Program-made: the position numbers and the translations under genes
The notes under the pieces: generated by a model
What the model saw: the letters and a program-made list of their open reading frames with translations, nothing else
Databases searched by the model: none
Told to the model about the DNA's origin: nothing
Part shown: piece after piece, positions 1 through 9,748 of the stretch
Position numbering within the stretch: position 1 is the stretch's first letter
Layout: every line of letters begins with the position of its first letter
Origin: Cystobacter fuscus
GTDB taxonomy: Bacteria; Myxococcota; Myxococcia; Myxococcales; Myxococcaceae
Assembly (NCBI RefSeq): GCF_002305875.1
Contig: NZ_CP022098.1
Coordinates: 6,634,001 to 6,698,000, forward strand
Length of the DNA stretch: 64,000 bases
Reading direction: 5' to 3'

Positions 1-2
1 GG

Positions 3-1199
3 GTGACGGACTTCGCCGCCGACCTGCGCGGCCCGACCCCCTCCAGCACGCTCTTCCAGCGCGTCGCCCGCGACACCGACGAGCGCATCATCCACATGCC
101 CGCCAATGTCCCCGGCCAGGACTGCCGCGCGCCGCTGCTGGTGGCGCGATGGCTCGCCTCGCTGGACTGGCCTCGCGACAGCGGACTGAGCACGGCGCAG
201 AAGGAAGCCAACCGCCAGGAGCGCCTGCGCCAGGCGGAGCTCGCCGTGAAGGAGACGTGCCAGGATCCCCCCGACGTGCGCTGGGTCTCCGAGGACTTCA
301 CCGACAAGGTTCCCTACGAGCCGCGCAACACCCACTGGGAGTCCAGCATCGGCGTCCCACCCTTCGAGTACCTGAAGCGCTACCCCATCACCGCGGCGCA
401 CGAGGCGCTCGCCCACCAGCGCATCCCCACCAACTTCTGGACGCCGAAGCCGGGCTGCCGCTTCGACGCCAACGCGCCGCCGCCGGAGTCGATCGAACCG
501 TGGATGAGGGACAAGCTGGGCAATCCCAAGCAGCCGTGGGGCGAGTTGTACTCCACCACGCCCGGAGCCGCGGTGTTCCAGGGCATCTGCGCCAACTGCC
601 ACGGCCGCGCGGGTGACGGGCAGAGCGGCGCCGCCAAGACGCTGGTCGCGCTCAACGGGGCGCGCGTGGCCAACCTCGCCAAGGGACTGTTCGGCACCTC
701 CTCCACCGGCGAGCCCCACCTCGCGATGTTCGAGCGGGTGCTCGGACAGCACGGCGGCGCGCGCTACATGACGTGGATGGCCGCGGGCGGCACCACGGTG
801 ACCTTCACTCCGGAATTCATGCAGGCGTGGATCAAATACGGGGAGGTGGACATCGACTTCTCGCCCCGGGAGACGGACTGGGGCAGGTGGGGCGCCAACA
901 TGCTCGGCGCGGCTCGCGGTGCCTGCGATCTCGTGCGCGTCGGCAAGTTCGGCACCGGCTCGAGCGAGCCGCCCAGCGGCAACCCGAGCGCCATCGGCGG
1001 CGCCACCCTGTGGAAGAAGCTCTGCACGCTCGACAATCCGCTGACCCCGGAGATCGAGGCCGGGACGGATTCCGCCGCGGTCTCGGAGTGGCTCCAGCAC
1101 GCGCAGTTCAACGCGGGCGTCATGGCCTACTTCTACCTGCGCGATGAGCTGTCCAGGGGCCGCATCTACCCGCTGCGCGGCGAGTGCGAAAAGCGATGA
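3..1199 (+). CDS. Cytochrome c domain protein, 5' end missing
   Basis: The reading frame is open from the left edge, so the true start and any signal peptide lie outside the window. The single haem-attachment motif CANCH (about residues 197-201 of the visible part) shows a class I cytochrome c type domain, followed by a region rich in Gly and aromatic residues that could carry the axial Met. This predicts a periplasmic or outer-membrane electron carrier or a c-type domain of a larger oxidase-related protein. The N-terminal ~190 residues match no family I recognise. It is followed 90 bp downstream by a lipoprotein gene on the same strand. The visible 398 residues are long for a simple cytochrome c. 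The haem motif is certain; the partner enzyme is unknown. Confidence 0.75.
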   Translation: MTDFAADLRGPTPSSTLFQRVARDTDERIIHMPANVPGQDCRAPLLVARWLASLDWPRDSGLSTAQKEANRQERLRQAELAVKETCQDPPDVRWVSEDFTDKVPYEPRNTHWESSIGVPPFEYLKRYPITAAHEALAHQRIPTNFWTPKPGCRFDANAPPPESIEPWMRDKLGNPKQPWGELYSTTPGAAVFQGICANCHGRAGDGQSGAAKTLVALNGARVANLAKGLFGTSSTGEPHLAMFERVLGQHGGARYMTWMAAGGTTVTFTPEFMQAWIKYGEVDIDFSPRETDWGRWGANMLGAARGACDLVRVGKFGTGSSEPPSGNPSAIGGATLWKKLCTLDNPLTPEIEAGTDSAAVSEWLQHAQFNAGVMAYFYLRDELSRGRIYPLRGECEKR

Positions 1200-1289
1200 A
1201 CCATGAGCACGGGTGATTTCGAATGGGGGCGCATCCCTCGCGCCCCCACCCGTGGATGTCTGTCTTCTCTTTCCTGTGGGAGAGCACGC

Positions 1290-2999
1290 GTGAAGAGGAA
1301 CGTTCTGGGTGTCTGGTTGTTGATGACGGTCCTCGCCCTGTCGGCCGGGATCACCACCGGCTGCGACGACGGCGGCCCGGAGAACCCGCCCGGTGACACG
1401 GACGCGGGGGGATCCCCGACGGACGGCGGAGACCGTCTTCCGGACGCTGGGGACGGTGGACCCGTCATCGAGCCCCCGTCGGACGCGGGCACCGATGGCG
1501 GCACGGACGCTGGCACCGTCGCACCCAAGGCCTACGTCCGCTTCGTCAACGCCTACCTGGGTCTGAAGAACAACCCCAGCGACAAGGCCGACGCGCCGTG
1601 GGAGCCGTACGAGATCGACCTCTACGCCGGGGACACGAAGCTGTTTCCGGTGCCGGTGGAACCCGGGGACGAGGCGGTGACGGCCTACCGTGAGTTCGAG
1701 CTGATCCCCGGCCAGAGCGTGCAGTTCGTCGTGCGCAACGCGGAGTCGGAGCTCTCGGAGGCTCCGGTGGCGGCCTCGGAGGCCATCACCCTCGAGGAGG
1801 GGGAGCGGCTCACCCTCGTGGGCACCGGGAACGTCGTGTACGCCGGGGCGGACCGCATGGACAAGCCGCGGCTGCTGGTGCTGAAGGAGTCCTTCGAGCC
1901 GGCGGAGGCGGGCTCGGTCCGGGTGCGCTACGTGACGGCGGACCGGGTCACGGGAACCAGCCGCAACCGCCGGCTCGCCGACGAGACGGGCACGACCCCC
2001 TACACCACCGCGGTGGAGCCGTACTCGGCCGACACGGCCACGGGTGGCGTCTCCATTCCGGCGGAGCTCCAGCGACTGGCGATCATCGGCGCACCGAACT
2101 TCACGCCCTCGCAGAGTGGCAAGCTGTTCTTCTCTCCCCCGAGCGGGACGTTGGTGGCGGCGAGCGCCTGGTTCGCCATCACCACGGGGGACGACCGGCG
2201 CACCTTGCAGGACGAGGGCTCTCCCGCGCTGCTGCTGGTTCCCTCGGGGAAGGACGGAGCCGTCCGCCTGAAGCGGGATCCCCTCCTCTACTTCTTCCAC
2301 GCGGTCCAGCCGGCCACGGCCGAAGCGTCTCCCACCCCGCTCCAGGTCCTCGAGGGCTCGCGAATCATCGCCAACAATCTCCGGTATGGAGCCGCGCCGG
2401 CCATTGGAGATCTGCCGGTCTCCCCGACGGGAGGGACGCTTCGGATCACGGCCTCCGGCGACAGCGCCGCGACGGTGCTGGCCGAGGCCTCGACGGGTCC
2501 GCTCGAGGCGGGCCGGCGCTACCTGGCCGTGGTGAGCGGCACGGAGGGCGCACAGGTGCGGTTGACCGTCGTGAAGGAGGAGTTCGCGCTGGAAGCGGTG
2601 CCCACGCCCCGGGTCCGGCTCATCCAGGCCGCGACCCACGCGCCGCCAGCACTCGACTTCGGCCACTTCGCGGCGGAGGCGGACGGCGTCACCCGGGGAG
2701 CCTTCACGCCCGTCATCACCGGCGCGGGGTATGGCACGGCCGTCGGGCCCGTTGAGGGAGCTGCCTTCCAGCCCCAGGTGATCACCCCCGCGGCCGGCAG
2801 CCCCTACGTCTACTACGGCGTCCGGACCACCGTGGACGGGACGACCCTCGAGCGCTCGGTGAACGGCCGGGCCCTCACCACTCCGAACTTCATCGTGCTG
2901 ATGGGGGACTGGAACACCTCGCTGCAATTCCGGGCGCTCAACGTCCGCATCAACACCTGGTCCGCCACGGCGCCGGAGGGCACCTTCAGCGAGCACTGA
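1290..2999 (+). CDS. DUF4397-like repeat lipoprotein
   Basis: I chose the GTG start at 1290 because it gives a classical lipoprotein signal (Lys-Arg, hydrophobic stretch, TTGC lipobox) and has GGGAG a few bases upstream; an ATG at 1203 would place about 29 unrelated residues before it. After the lipobox comes a linker rich in Asp, Gly, Pro and Thr (to about residue 80), then several modules with the pattern VRFVNAY...DLYAGD...FELIPGQ...VV, which resemble the DUF4397 family of extracellular beta-sandwich domains. The product is expected on the outer membrane or cell surface. No catalytic residues are visible. Same strand as the upstream cytochrome gene; the two may be cotranscribed. Family assignment is by eye and moderate. 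Confidence 0.7.
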   Translation: MKRNVLGVWLLMTVLALSAGITTGCDDGGPENPPGDTDAGGSPTDGGDRLPDAGDGGPVIEPPSDAGTDGGTDAGTVAPKAYVRFVNAYLGLKNNPSDKADAPWEPYEIDLYAGDTKLFPVPVEPGDEAVTAYREFELIPGQSVQFVVRNAESELSEAPVAASEAITLEEGERLTLVGTGNVVYAGADRMDKPRLLVLKESFEPAEAGSVRVRYVTADRVTGTSRNRRLADETGTTPYTTAVEPYSADTATGGVSIPAELQRLAIIGAPNFTPSQSGKLFFSPPSGTLVAASAWFAITTGDDRRTLQDEGSPALLLVPSGKDGAVRLKRDPLLYFFHAVQPATAEASPTPLQVLEGSRIIANNLRYGAAPAIGDLPVSPTGGTLRITASGDSAATVLAEASTGPLEAGRRYLAVVSGTEGAQVRLTVVKEEFALEAVPTPRVRLIQAATHAPPALDFGHFAAEADGVTRGAFTPVITGAGYGTAVGPVEGAAFQPQVITPAAGSPYVYYGVRTTVDGTTLERSVNGRALTTPNFIVLMGDWNTSLQFRALNVRINTWSATAPEGTFSEH

Positions 3000-3012
3000 G
3001 CCCTGGCCTGCC

Positions 3013-3053
3013 CGCGAGGCGAGTCTTTCCCTTCAGGGGGGACTCGCCTCGCG
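3013..3053. terminator. Stem-loop between convergent genes
   Basis: A perfect 13-bp stem (3013-3025 paired with 3041-3053) with a 15-nt loop lies between two convergent genes. There is no clear T-tract, but position and strength suggest a bidirectional terminator. Confidence 0.6.
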
Positions 3054-3058
3054 AAGAG

Positions 3059-3976
3059 CTAGGGAACGGAGCCACGCTGCTGGGAGAGCATCCAATCCCA
3101 GAAGGCAAAGTTGTCGTACGTCTGCGTCCAGCAGTCATGGGCCGAGCCCGGGTAGACGGTGAGGCGCGCGATGGAGTCCCCGGTGGCCACCACGCCCGGC
3201 TGTGACGTCCAGGCGTGGGTGGAGGCGCTGAACAGATAGGTCACCGACGCCGAGGGAGTCGGCACACTCACCATCTGGTACTGCCCATAGTTCTTCGTCA
3301 CGCCGAGCAGCCACGACTGTTCCGCCAAGAGCGAAGAGCCATCACTGAACGAGTGCACCCCCCAGACCGGCACGTTCAGGAGCGTGGTCACCGTCGGACC
3401 GGGACCCCCGATGTTGGTGGCCATGGGCGCCAGCGCCGCCAGCCTGTTTCCATACGCGTAGGCATACGTCCAGCTGCCATAGCCTCCCATGCTGATGCCC
3501 GTCAGGTAGATGCGCGTCGTGTCCACGCGGTAGTTGGCGATGATGAAGTCGATGAACGCATTCACTTCTGCGGGCTGCCAGCCCGTCGCCGCTCGCGGCG
3601 TGAAGACCATCACCTGCTGCTCGCCGAAGTAGGTTTTTCCCTGCGCCGTGTAACGGATCTTCTTCAGCGCCCCGTGACGCGTCACGATGTTCAGCAGATC
3701 CGCCTCGGTGGTGGACGTGCCGAACTCTCCCGTCCCATTGAGGTGGATGATGACCGGATAGTGCGTGGTCGACGTCAGATACCCTGGCGGTAGATATTCA
3801 CCATAGCCATACACGGCCCCGGTGCTGCTCGGCAGCCTCGCGACCACCTGATCCTCGACCGTGATGGACAAGGTATTCGAGCGGGTGGCCAGCGGTGAGG
3901 TGTCGAACTCCTCGGGTCCACCACCGCAAGCCACGGCCAGCAACACGACCGACAACGCAACCCCACGCACGAGCAT
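3059..3976 (-). CDS. Alpha/beta-hydrolase (esterase-like) lipoprotein
   Basis: The 305-residue product starts with a lipoprotein signal ending in the lipobox AVAC (Cys about residue 17). The rest is an alpha/beta-hydrolase resembling polyhydroxyalkanoate depolymerase/feruloyl-esterase type enzymes: the nucleophile elbow GISMGGYG carries the catalytic Ser, an Asp is offered by VHSFSDG, and a His by GSAHDCW near the C-terminus, in the usual Ser-Asp-His order. It is expected to act on an ester substrate at the cell surface; the substrate cannot be read. It is transcribed away from the beta-helix lipoprotein gene at 4155 across a 178-bp intergenic region. Confidence 0.8.
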   Translation of the reverse strand: MLVRGVALSVVLLAVACGGGPEEFDTSPLATRSNTLSITVEDQVVARLPSSTGAVYGYGEYLPPGYLTSTTHYPVIIHLNGTGEFGTSTTEADLLNIVTRHGALKKIRYTAQGKTYFGEQQVMVFTPRAATGWQPAEVNAFIDFIIANYRVDTTRIYLTGISMGGYGSWTYAYAYGNRLAALAPMATNIGGPGPTVTTLLNVPVWGVHSFSDGSSLLAEQSWLLGVTKNYGQYQMVSVPTPSASVTYLFSASTHAWTSQPGVVATGDSIARLTVYPGSAHDCWTQTYDNFAFWDWMLSQQRGSVP

Positions 3977-4154
3977 CGATGTCGTCCTTGATAGAGGTTG
4001 GAGGACCCTATCTCTTCAAATCGAACATTTCAATCAAAATACGTAAATCAAGGATATCTTTTCTTGAGCAAAATGCTGACGGGTTCAGCTCAGCCGCCGC
4101 CGGGTGCCTGCCGCCCGGTTTCCCCCAGGTGCGTCACCGCTCTACACTGGATTC
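3977..4154. promoter_or_regulatory. Divergent, AT-richer intergenic region
   Basis: This 178-bp stretch separates two divergently transcribed secreted-protein genes and is visibly richer in A and T (especially 4015-4085) than its surroundings. Both promoters must lie here. I could not identify convincing -35/-10 or operator boxes. Confidence 0.4.
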
Positions 4155-5261
4155 ATGCACCCGAAGAGATTTCGCCGCGGTCTCGCGCCCACCGTCCTCT
4201 CGCTGGCCGCGGGGTTCGCACTCGCCTGCGCTTCAGACGTGCCCAACCCGCTGACCCATCCCAAGGACGGGCCGCCCGCTGGAAATCCGAATGCGGAGGC
4301 CACGTGTGGCATCCCGGCCGAGGCAGGCCTCGCCGACGTCTCCAGACCCACCACCATCGTCGGTACGGGAACTCCGGCGAGCTGTACCAGCGCGGCCTTC
4401 ATCGACGCCGTGGCCAGGGGCGGAGTCATCACGTTCGACTGCGGACCGGAGCCTGTCACCCTCACGCTCGACAGGACGGCGAAAATCTTCAACGACAAGG
4501 GGCCGGAAATCGTCATCGACGGCAAGGGCCTGGTGACGCTCAGCGGAGCGGGCAAGCATCGCATCCTGTACATGAACACCTGCGACAGGGCGCAGGTGTG
4601 GACGACCTCCCACTGCCAGAACCAGGATCATCCCCGGCTGACGCTCCAGAACCTGACGTTCGTGAACGCCAGCTCCAAGAGCGAGACGGAGTTCGACGGA
4701 GGCGGGGCGGTCTGGGTGCGCGGTGGGCGCGTGAAGGTCATCAACTCCCGCTTCTTCAACAACGTCTGCGCGGATGTCGGGCCCGACGTCGGGGGCGGAG
4801 CCCTTCGTGTGTTCAGCCAGTATGAAGGGCGGCCCGTCTATGTGGTGAACACGACCTTCGGCGGCAAGCAGGGCCTCGGCGGGGCTTGCTCCAACGGCGG
4901 AGGCATCAGCAGCATCGGCGTGTCGTGGACCATCATCAACAGCCTCTTTTCCCACAACCGGGCCATTGGCAACGGCGCGAACCCCGCCAGGGAGGGCACC
5001 CCGGGCGGGGGCAGCGGAGGGGCCATCTACAACGACGGCAACACGATGACGCTGTCCCTCTGCGGCACGCGAATCGAGCACAACGAGGTCAACGCCCACG
5101 GCAGCGCCATCTTCTTCGTCAGCAATGACCACTCTGGCGACATCCGCATCGATCGCTCGGTCATCCGGAACAACACGGGCGGCTCGTGGTACGCGACGTA
5201 TCCCCAGATATCGAATCACGCGGATACGCCCATCGTGGTCACCGACTCCACGATTGAGTGA
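4155..5261 (+). CDS. Right-handed beta-helix lipoprotein
   Basis: ATG at 4155 gives a lipoprotein signal (MHPKRFRR, hydrophobic core, lipobox ALAC at about residues 20-23); an in-frame start at 4104 is not preferred. After a Cys-containing linker the sequence shows spaced turns such as LTLQNLTFVNAS, VKVINSRFFNN, VYVVNTTFGG, WTIINSLFSHN and IRIDRSVIRNN, the pattern of a pectate-lyase-like right-handed parallel beta-helix. Gly-rich connections (GGGA, GGGSGGAIYN) are typical of surface helix proteins. It could bind or cleave polysaccharide, but no lyase-specific catalytic set is obvious. Its divergent neighbour is an esterase-like lipoprotein, so polymer degradation is a reasonable guess. Confidence 0.75.
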   Translation: MHPKRFRRGLAPTVLSLAAGFALACASDVPNPLTHPKDGPPAGNPNAEATCGIPAEAGLADVSRPTTIVGTGTPASCTSAAFIDAVARGGVITFDCGPEPVTLTLDRTAKIFNDKGPEIVIDGKGLVTLSGAGKHRILYMNTCDRAQVWTTSHCQNQDHPRLTLQNLTFVNASSKSETEFDGGGAVWVRGGRVKVINSRFFNNVCADVGPDVGGGALRVFSQYEGRPVYVVNTTFGGKQGLGGACSNGGGISSIGVSWTIINSLFSHNRAIGNGANPAREGTPGGGSGGAIYNDGNTMTLSLCGTRIEHNEVNAHGSAIFFVSNDHSGDIRIDRSVIRNNTGGSWYATYPQISNHADTPIVVTDSTIE

Positions 5262-5350
5262 CGTCCGCTTCCGGCCCGTCGTGCTCGCACACCGGATGTA
5301 CTGGTATACGAGCACGACGCACTCGCCGAGGCAGGGCGCCTCAGTGGACT

Positions 5351-7027
5351 CTAATGGTGCGAGCCTGAACCACCAGAGGGCTCGCCCCCCGCGTCCTGCC
5401 TGGGCGGAACGATCTCCAGCAACTGCATCATGCCCTCATCCTCGTGCGTCAGGATGTGGCAGTGCAGCATGAACTGGCCGACGTAGCGCTTGTAACGGGT
5501 GCGCAACCGCATCTCCTTGCCCACGGGCACGAAGATCGTGTCCTTCCAGACGACCCTTCCCTGCTCATCCTTGAACTGGAACGGATTGGTATGGATATGG
5601 AAGGGGTGACCGGGGAAGAACTCGGCGCCGCCCGTGCTGGTGACGACCCACTCCTCCACCGCTCCCAGCGTGAGCGGGTGCGGGGGATCATGAGGGCTGA
5701 ACTCCCTGCCATTGAGCAGGAACTTGAACTCCGGCTCTGGAGGCGGCCGGACGACCTGGACCTCGAAGTGCGCCTCCTGAGGCGTCGTGCTGGTGAGCTC
5801 CTCATCCTCGATGGGCTCGAACGGAGCCAGCGCGGCCAGGATCTCTGGCCTGGGCAACCGCATCATCCTCGGCGGGCCGTTCACGACGATGCGGGCCAGG
5901 ACCCGGGCCCTGGGGTCCTGCTCCACCTCGTCCATGAGCAGGTAGGTTCCCGGCGCCAGGGGCCTGCCATCCCGGCCCACGCCATGCACCAGCACGTCCT
6001 CGCGGTACCCGGGATACATCTCGGTCACTTCCACCTTGTCGAGGCGACCCGTCGTGATGCCATCCATGGCAATCAGGTAGTAGGGAATGCTCTCGGTGGC
6101 CGGGTCGCCGCCCTCGCGGACCAGCCGGAGGCGCAACGGGAAGTGGATGCCCGCATGGATGAGCCGCCAGCGCTCCACTTCTCCGGGCCGGAGATGGAAG
6201 GTCGGCAGGACCTCTCCGTTGAGGGTGACACGCCGTCCCTGGGGCACCATCTCATTGCGCCAGGTGGGCTCGATGAGCTGCGAGAACTCCTCCACCATGT
6301 TCGCCTGCCGGGTGCTGTCGTAGGGACTCGTGACCCTCCTGTAGGGAATATGCTGGAAGACGAGGATGCGCTCCCTGGCTTCGCGGATGCCCTCGACGTG
6401 ATCGATGTCACCCCGAACGATCAGCGGGCCAGCCATGCCGCTGCCGAGCTGGATGCTCACCGCGCCATGCTTGTGGGCGTGGTACCAGTGGGTCCCGGCG
6501 GGATGATCTTCCGGAATCTTGACCTCGTACTCGAACTCCTGGTTGGGCCCGACCGAGAGCAGAACGTTGTCCGAATTTCCCGAGGGAGAGACGCTCATCC
6601 CGTGGAAGTGGAGGTTGGTGACGTTGGCACCATGCGGGCCGCTGTGCGGATGATCTCCTACCAGCTCTGGTTTGAAGGGAAGCTGGTTCTTCAGGAGGAC
6701 TCTCAGCGTGTCCCCTGGCTTCACCTCGATGGTGGGCCCCACTGGTTTCCCATTGTAGGAACGGAGTTCGACTTCATCCATCTGCTCGCGACCATCATCG
6801 AGCACGCGGCGGATCTTGTGGGTGGCATAGGCGACCGTCAGCTCGATGTCTACCTCCCATGGGAGATGCTTTTCCCAGATGCCCCCGTGCTCGTGCCCAT
6901 GCCCACGGCCGAGTCTCCGCTCGAGTCCACGCGCGAGTTTGTCCTTCCAGGAACGGAAGAAGTGCACCCCGGTCCTATCTTGCACGCCAACTCCCGCATG
7001 CAGCTCGCCCATCTCGTCTTGTCTCAT
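5351..7027 (-). CDS. Multicopper oxidase
   Basis: The 558-residue product carries all four copper-binding segments of the multicopper oxidase family in order: NLHFHGM (about 138-144), THWYHAHKHG (179-188), HPFHIH (474-479) and HCHILTHEDEGMM (522-534), which supply the trinuclear centre, the type 1 His-Cys-His ligands and an axial Met. It should couple one-electron substrate oxidation to reduction of oxygen to water; laccase, metal oxidase or spore-coat CotA-type roles are all possible. No Sec or Tat signal is visible, and the N-terminus has a His-rich patch (GHGHEHGG, 42-49). It is monocistronic and reads leftward. Confidence 0.9.
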   Translation of the reverse strand: MRQDEMGELHAGVGVQDRTGVHFFRSWKDKLARGLERRLGRGHGHEHGGIWEKHLPWEVDIELTVAYATHKIRRVLDDGREQMDEVELRSYNGKPVGPTIEVKPGDTLRVLLKNQLPFKPELVGDHPHSGPHGANVTNLHFHGMSVSPSGNSDNVLLSVGPNQEFEYEVKIPEDHPAGTHWYHAHKHGAVSIQLGSGMAGPLIVRGDIDHVEGIREARERILVFQHIPYRRVTSPYDSTRQANMVEEFSQLIEPTWRNEMVPQGRRVTLNGEVLPTFHLRPGEVERWRLIHAGIHFPLRLRLVREGGDPATESIPYYLIAMDGITTGRLDKVEVTEMYPGYREDVLVHGVGRDGRPLAPGTYLLMDEVEQDPRARVLARIVVNGPPRMMRLPRPEILAALAPFEPIEDEELTSTTPQEAHFEVQVVRPPPEPEFKFLLNGREFSPHDPPHPLTLGAVEEWVVTSTGGAEFFPGHPFHIHTNPFQFKDEQGRVVWKDTIFVPVGKEMRLRTRYKRYVGQFMLHCHILTHEDEGMMQLLEIVPPRQDAGGEPSGGSGSHH

Positions 7028-7174
7028 CTTTGCTCTCCCATGCTTCGTGAAACCAACCAGCCTTCGTGACCGCGCTGGCCTCGCCCACGCATGCTGGTTT
7101 CATGCCCATGTGAGCAGGGAGCAGCCACTCCAGGGCATCCCTCCTTCCCGGTGTGCACTTCCATGGTGATCGAT

Positions 7175-8596
7175 CTACCGCGCGAGGAGGCCGAACGGCT
7201 TCCACTCGAGGATTTTCAGGTCGAATCCGGCTTGCCGCTTCCTGGCGAGCCAGTCTTCGAGCGCCAGCAGGGCGGAGACCTCGTCGTCGAAGGTCTCGCG
7301 CACGCCATCCCTCGTCACGAGCGTCGTCCCCTTGATGATGGCCGACGTGTACTCGGACTTCCCGTTGGCGTACTTGGAAAGCTCTCGCTCCAGGAGGCCC
7401 CGGCCAGGAACCTCGGTCGTGACGCGGAGGAAGTCCCCCGTGTAGCGCGCCTCCAGCCGCCGCACCTCGCGCGTGGCCGCGTCCGTGCCGTCGAAGGCGA
7501 AGCGAAACGTCGTCTTGCGTCCGTTGTTGTAGCCCGCGTGCACCTGCACGATGGCCTCGAAGCGCTCGATTTCCAGGAACAGATCGCCACGCTTGCGCCA
7601 GAAGGTGACGCGCTCCGAGGCCCGTGTCGCATCGAGGGCAGGCGAGGGCTCCAGGCCCAGGAACTTCTCACCGTCGAAGATGACCACGGGGAACTCACCC
7701 GAGCCCTCCAGCCACACCTCGCCGGTCTTCCGCTGCGCGTAGTAGATGTTGCGAGCGCTCACCGCGACCGGCGCACGCGCGACGATGCCCGCCACGTCGA
7801 TGCCCTGGAGCTCCTCGGCCGTGGGTGCGTCCGGCTCCTTCTCCTGCCGCGGCTGGGGGGCTTGCGTGAAGACAGGCTCGTTCCGGGAGATCCGCTCGAA
7901 GAGTTCGTCGTGATGGAGCTCGTCCTGCTCCACGTCGTAGAGGCCGGGGACGAGGAAGGTGGAGGCCAGCGACGCCGCTTCCTCATCGGAGCGCCCCAGC
8001 TCGAACCGGTGCTTCACGCGCTCCTCTCCATGCACGGCGACGTCATGGTCGTTCTCGTCGAGGAAGCGCGTCTCGAGCGCACCGGCGACGACGAGGCTCT
8101 CGTCGTTGTAGACGCCCTGGATGGCGTCGCGCACGACGAGGTCTCCGAGGACCAGGAAGTTCCCCGACGTCTGAAGCCCCCAGGCGGAGCACCGGCCGAC
8201 GACGACGACCGTCGAGTCGGGCCCGGCGTCGTGGATGACCCCCCCAACCTCCAGGTCACCGAGGACGACGAGCGGGGCGGTGACGCGCAGCGAGCCGGAG
8301 ACGCGCGCATGGCCGGTGACGACCGTTGGCTTGGAGACCTCGCCGTCCAGGACTTCGTCCCGGGCCTCGAGAAGCTCCCGCAACACCACGGCCGCGAGAC
8401 CGATGTGCGTGAGGGGCCCGGGGCACAGCTCCTGGATGAACTCCGTGACGGAGCGCGCCCTGCCCGTCCCGAAGGCGTTCGCGAGGGTGGCGACATCGGG
8501 TTCGTCGTGATGGGAGAGGGCTTCGAGGACGGGACCGTCGAGCTGGGTGAGCGTCTCTTCGGCTTGGGCGAGAAAGGTGTCTTTGGTGAGTTGCAT
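7175..8596 (-). CDS. Conserved protein with bactofilin/beta-helix-like N-terminal half
   Basis: The ATG at 8596 starts a 473-residue soluble protein; upstream in-frame starts add unlikely sequence. An acidic helical N-terminus of about 90 residues is followed by short repeated strand-turn units (GHARVSGSLRV, PLVVLGDLEVGG, NFLVLGDLVVRDA, ESLVVAGALETRF; about 95-180) that look like a small stacked beta-helix of the kind seen in polymer-forming (bactofilin-like) proteins. The C-terminal half is a mixed alpha/beta region containing several Trp and charged strands and no motif I recognise. No signal peptide. I cannot assign a function; similar unannotated proteins are common in myxobacteria. Confidence 0.55.
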   Translation of the reverse strand: MQLTKDTFLAQAEETLTQLDGPVLEALSHHDEPDVATLANAFGTGRARSVTEFIQELCPGPLTHIGLAAVVLRELLEARDEVLDGEVSKPTVVTGHARVSGSLRVTAPLVVLGDLEVGGVIHDAGPDSTVVVVGRCSAWGLQTSGNFLVLGDLVVRDAIQGVYNDESLVVAGALETRFLDENDHDVAVHGEERVKHRFELGRSDEEAASLASTFLVPGLYDVEQDELHHDELFERISRNEPVFTQAPQPRQEKEPDAPTAEELQGIDVAGIVARAPVAVSARNIYYAQRKTGEVWLEGSGEFPVVIFDGEKFLGLEPSPALDATRASERVTFWRKRGDLFLEIERFEAIVQVHAGYNNGRKTTFRFAFDGTDAATREVRRLEARYTGDFLRVTTEVPGRGLLERELSKYANGKSEYTSAIIKGTTLVTRDGVRETFDDEVSALLALEDWLARKRQAGFDLKILEWKPFGLLAR

Positions 8597-8741
8597 GGGG
8601 TCGACGCATTCTAGGAAGGGAATCCCGCGAGCCCCAGGGAAACCGGCGCGTCCCCATCCCGGCACATGAGCGGAGCGTATGCGTGCTGGTATATTCCGCG
8701 AACTGCCCCGGGCGCCCGCGCCAGGCGCTCGAGGCGACCCC

Positions 8742-9638
8742 ATGCCGCGCACGAATCTGAATGACATCACCGTGTTCATGGCCGTCGTCGACGGCGGAAG
8801 CTTCGTGGCCGGTGGGCAGGCCTTGGGCATGACACGCTCGGCGGCGGGCAAGGCCGTGATGCGTCTGGAAAACAGGCTCGGCGTACGCCTCCTGAACCGC
8901 ACCACCAGGACGCTGAGCCTCACCGACGAAGGCCGGGCGTTCTACGACCGGGGCCTGCAGATCTTCGCGGCGGTCGATGAGGCCGAGGCCAGTGTGGCCA
9001 GTCGAGCCGGGACGCCACGCGGCGTCCTGCGGCTGACCGTGCCCGATGCGTTCGGACGGCGGGTGATTCTTCCCCTGCTGAGGAAATATCTGCAGGCGTG
9101 GCCCGACGTCCAAGCCGAAGTGAGCTTCACCGATCGCGTGGTGGACATCATCGAGGAGGGATTCGACCTGGCGGTACGGATTGGTGTCACGGATCCGGAC
9201 TCGCGGCTGGTCTCCCGGGTCGTCGCCCGATACAGAGCGCTGCTCTGCGCGTCTCCTTCCTACATCGCCGAGCGTGGCGCGCCCGGAGGGATCGATGAAC
9301 TGGCGAACCATGATTGCCTGGTGTTCAGCAGTGCCACCAGAAGGCAAAGCTGGCGCTTTCGTGGCGACGATGGTTCCTGGGTGAAGGCGGCCGGACGAAG
9401 CCGTCTGCGGTTGGATAGTGGGGAAGCCATCCGGGATGCCGCCGTTTCCGGGGCGGGCATCGCGCTTCTTCCCGACTTCCTGGTCGCAGAGGATCTGGCC
9501 GCCGGCCGCCTCACACAGGTGCTCGCGAACCTCGACGTCGGCGAGGTGAAGATCGTGACGCTTTATCCGACCAGGCGTCTGCTGGAGCCACGCGTCAGAC
9601 AGTTCCTCGACCTCATGGCCAGTGAACTTGGACCTTGA
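8742..9638 (+). CDS. LysR-family transcriptional regulator
   Basis: Start ATG 8742 has GAGG about 7 bases upstream and yields the usual LysR N-terminus: LNDITVFMAVVDGGSF then a winged helix-turn-helix (about residues 5-62: ALGMTRSAAGKAVMRLENRLGV, LLNRTTRTLSLTDEG). The remaining ~230 residues form the two-lobed effector-binding domain. Subfamily features (DAFGRRVILPLL, VDIIEEGFDLAVRIG) match regulators of the type that often control an adjacent oxidoreductase or efflux gene. The adjacent gene on the right is a GNAT acetyltransferase on the same strand with a 110-bp gap; whether it is a target is unknown. DNA composition and protein style resemble proteobacterial genes outside myxobacteria, so transfer is possible. 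Confidence 0.88.
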   Translation: MPRTNLNDITVFMAVVDGGSFVAGGQALGMTRSAAGKAVMRLENRLGVRLLNRTTRTLSLTDEGRAFYDRGLQIFAAVDEAEASVASRAGTPRGVLRLTVPDAFGRRVILPLLRKYLQAWPDVQAEVSFTDRVVDIIEEGFDLAVRIGVTDPDSRLVSRVVARYRALLCASPSYIAERGAPGGIDELANHDCLVFSSATRRQSWRFRGDDGSWVKAAGRSRLRLDSGEAIRDAAVSGAGIALLPDFLVAEDLAAGRLTQVLANLDVGEVKIVTLYPTRRLLEPRVRQFLDLMASELGP

Positions 9639-9748
9639 CGCCTGACAACTCGCGGAGCACGGTTCCGACAACTTTCACGCATCGCGGCAAGGCCGCTCCT
9701 ATGGCATTGCACGCTTCTCGCTCGCGCCTGCCCGGCTAGAATGCGTGG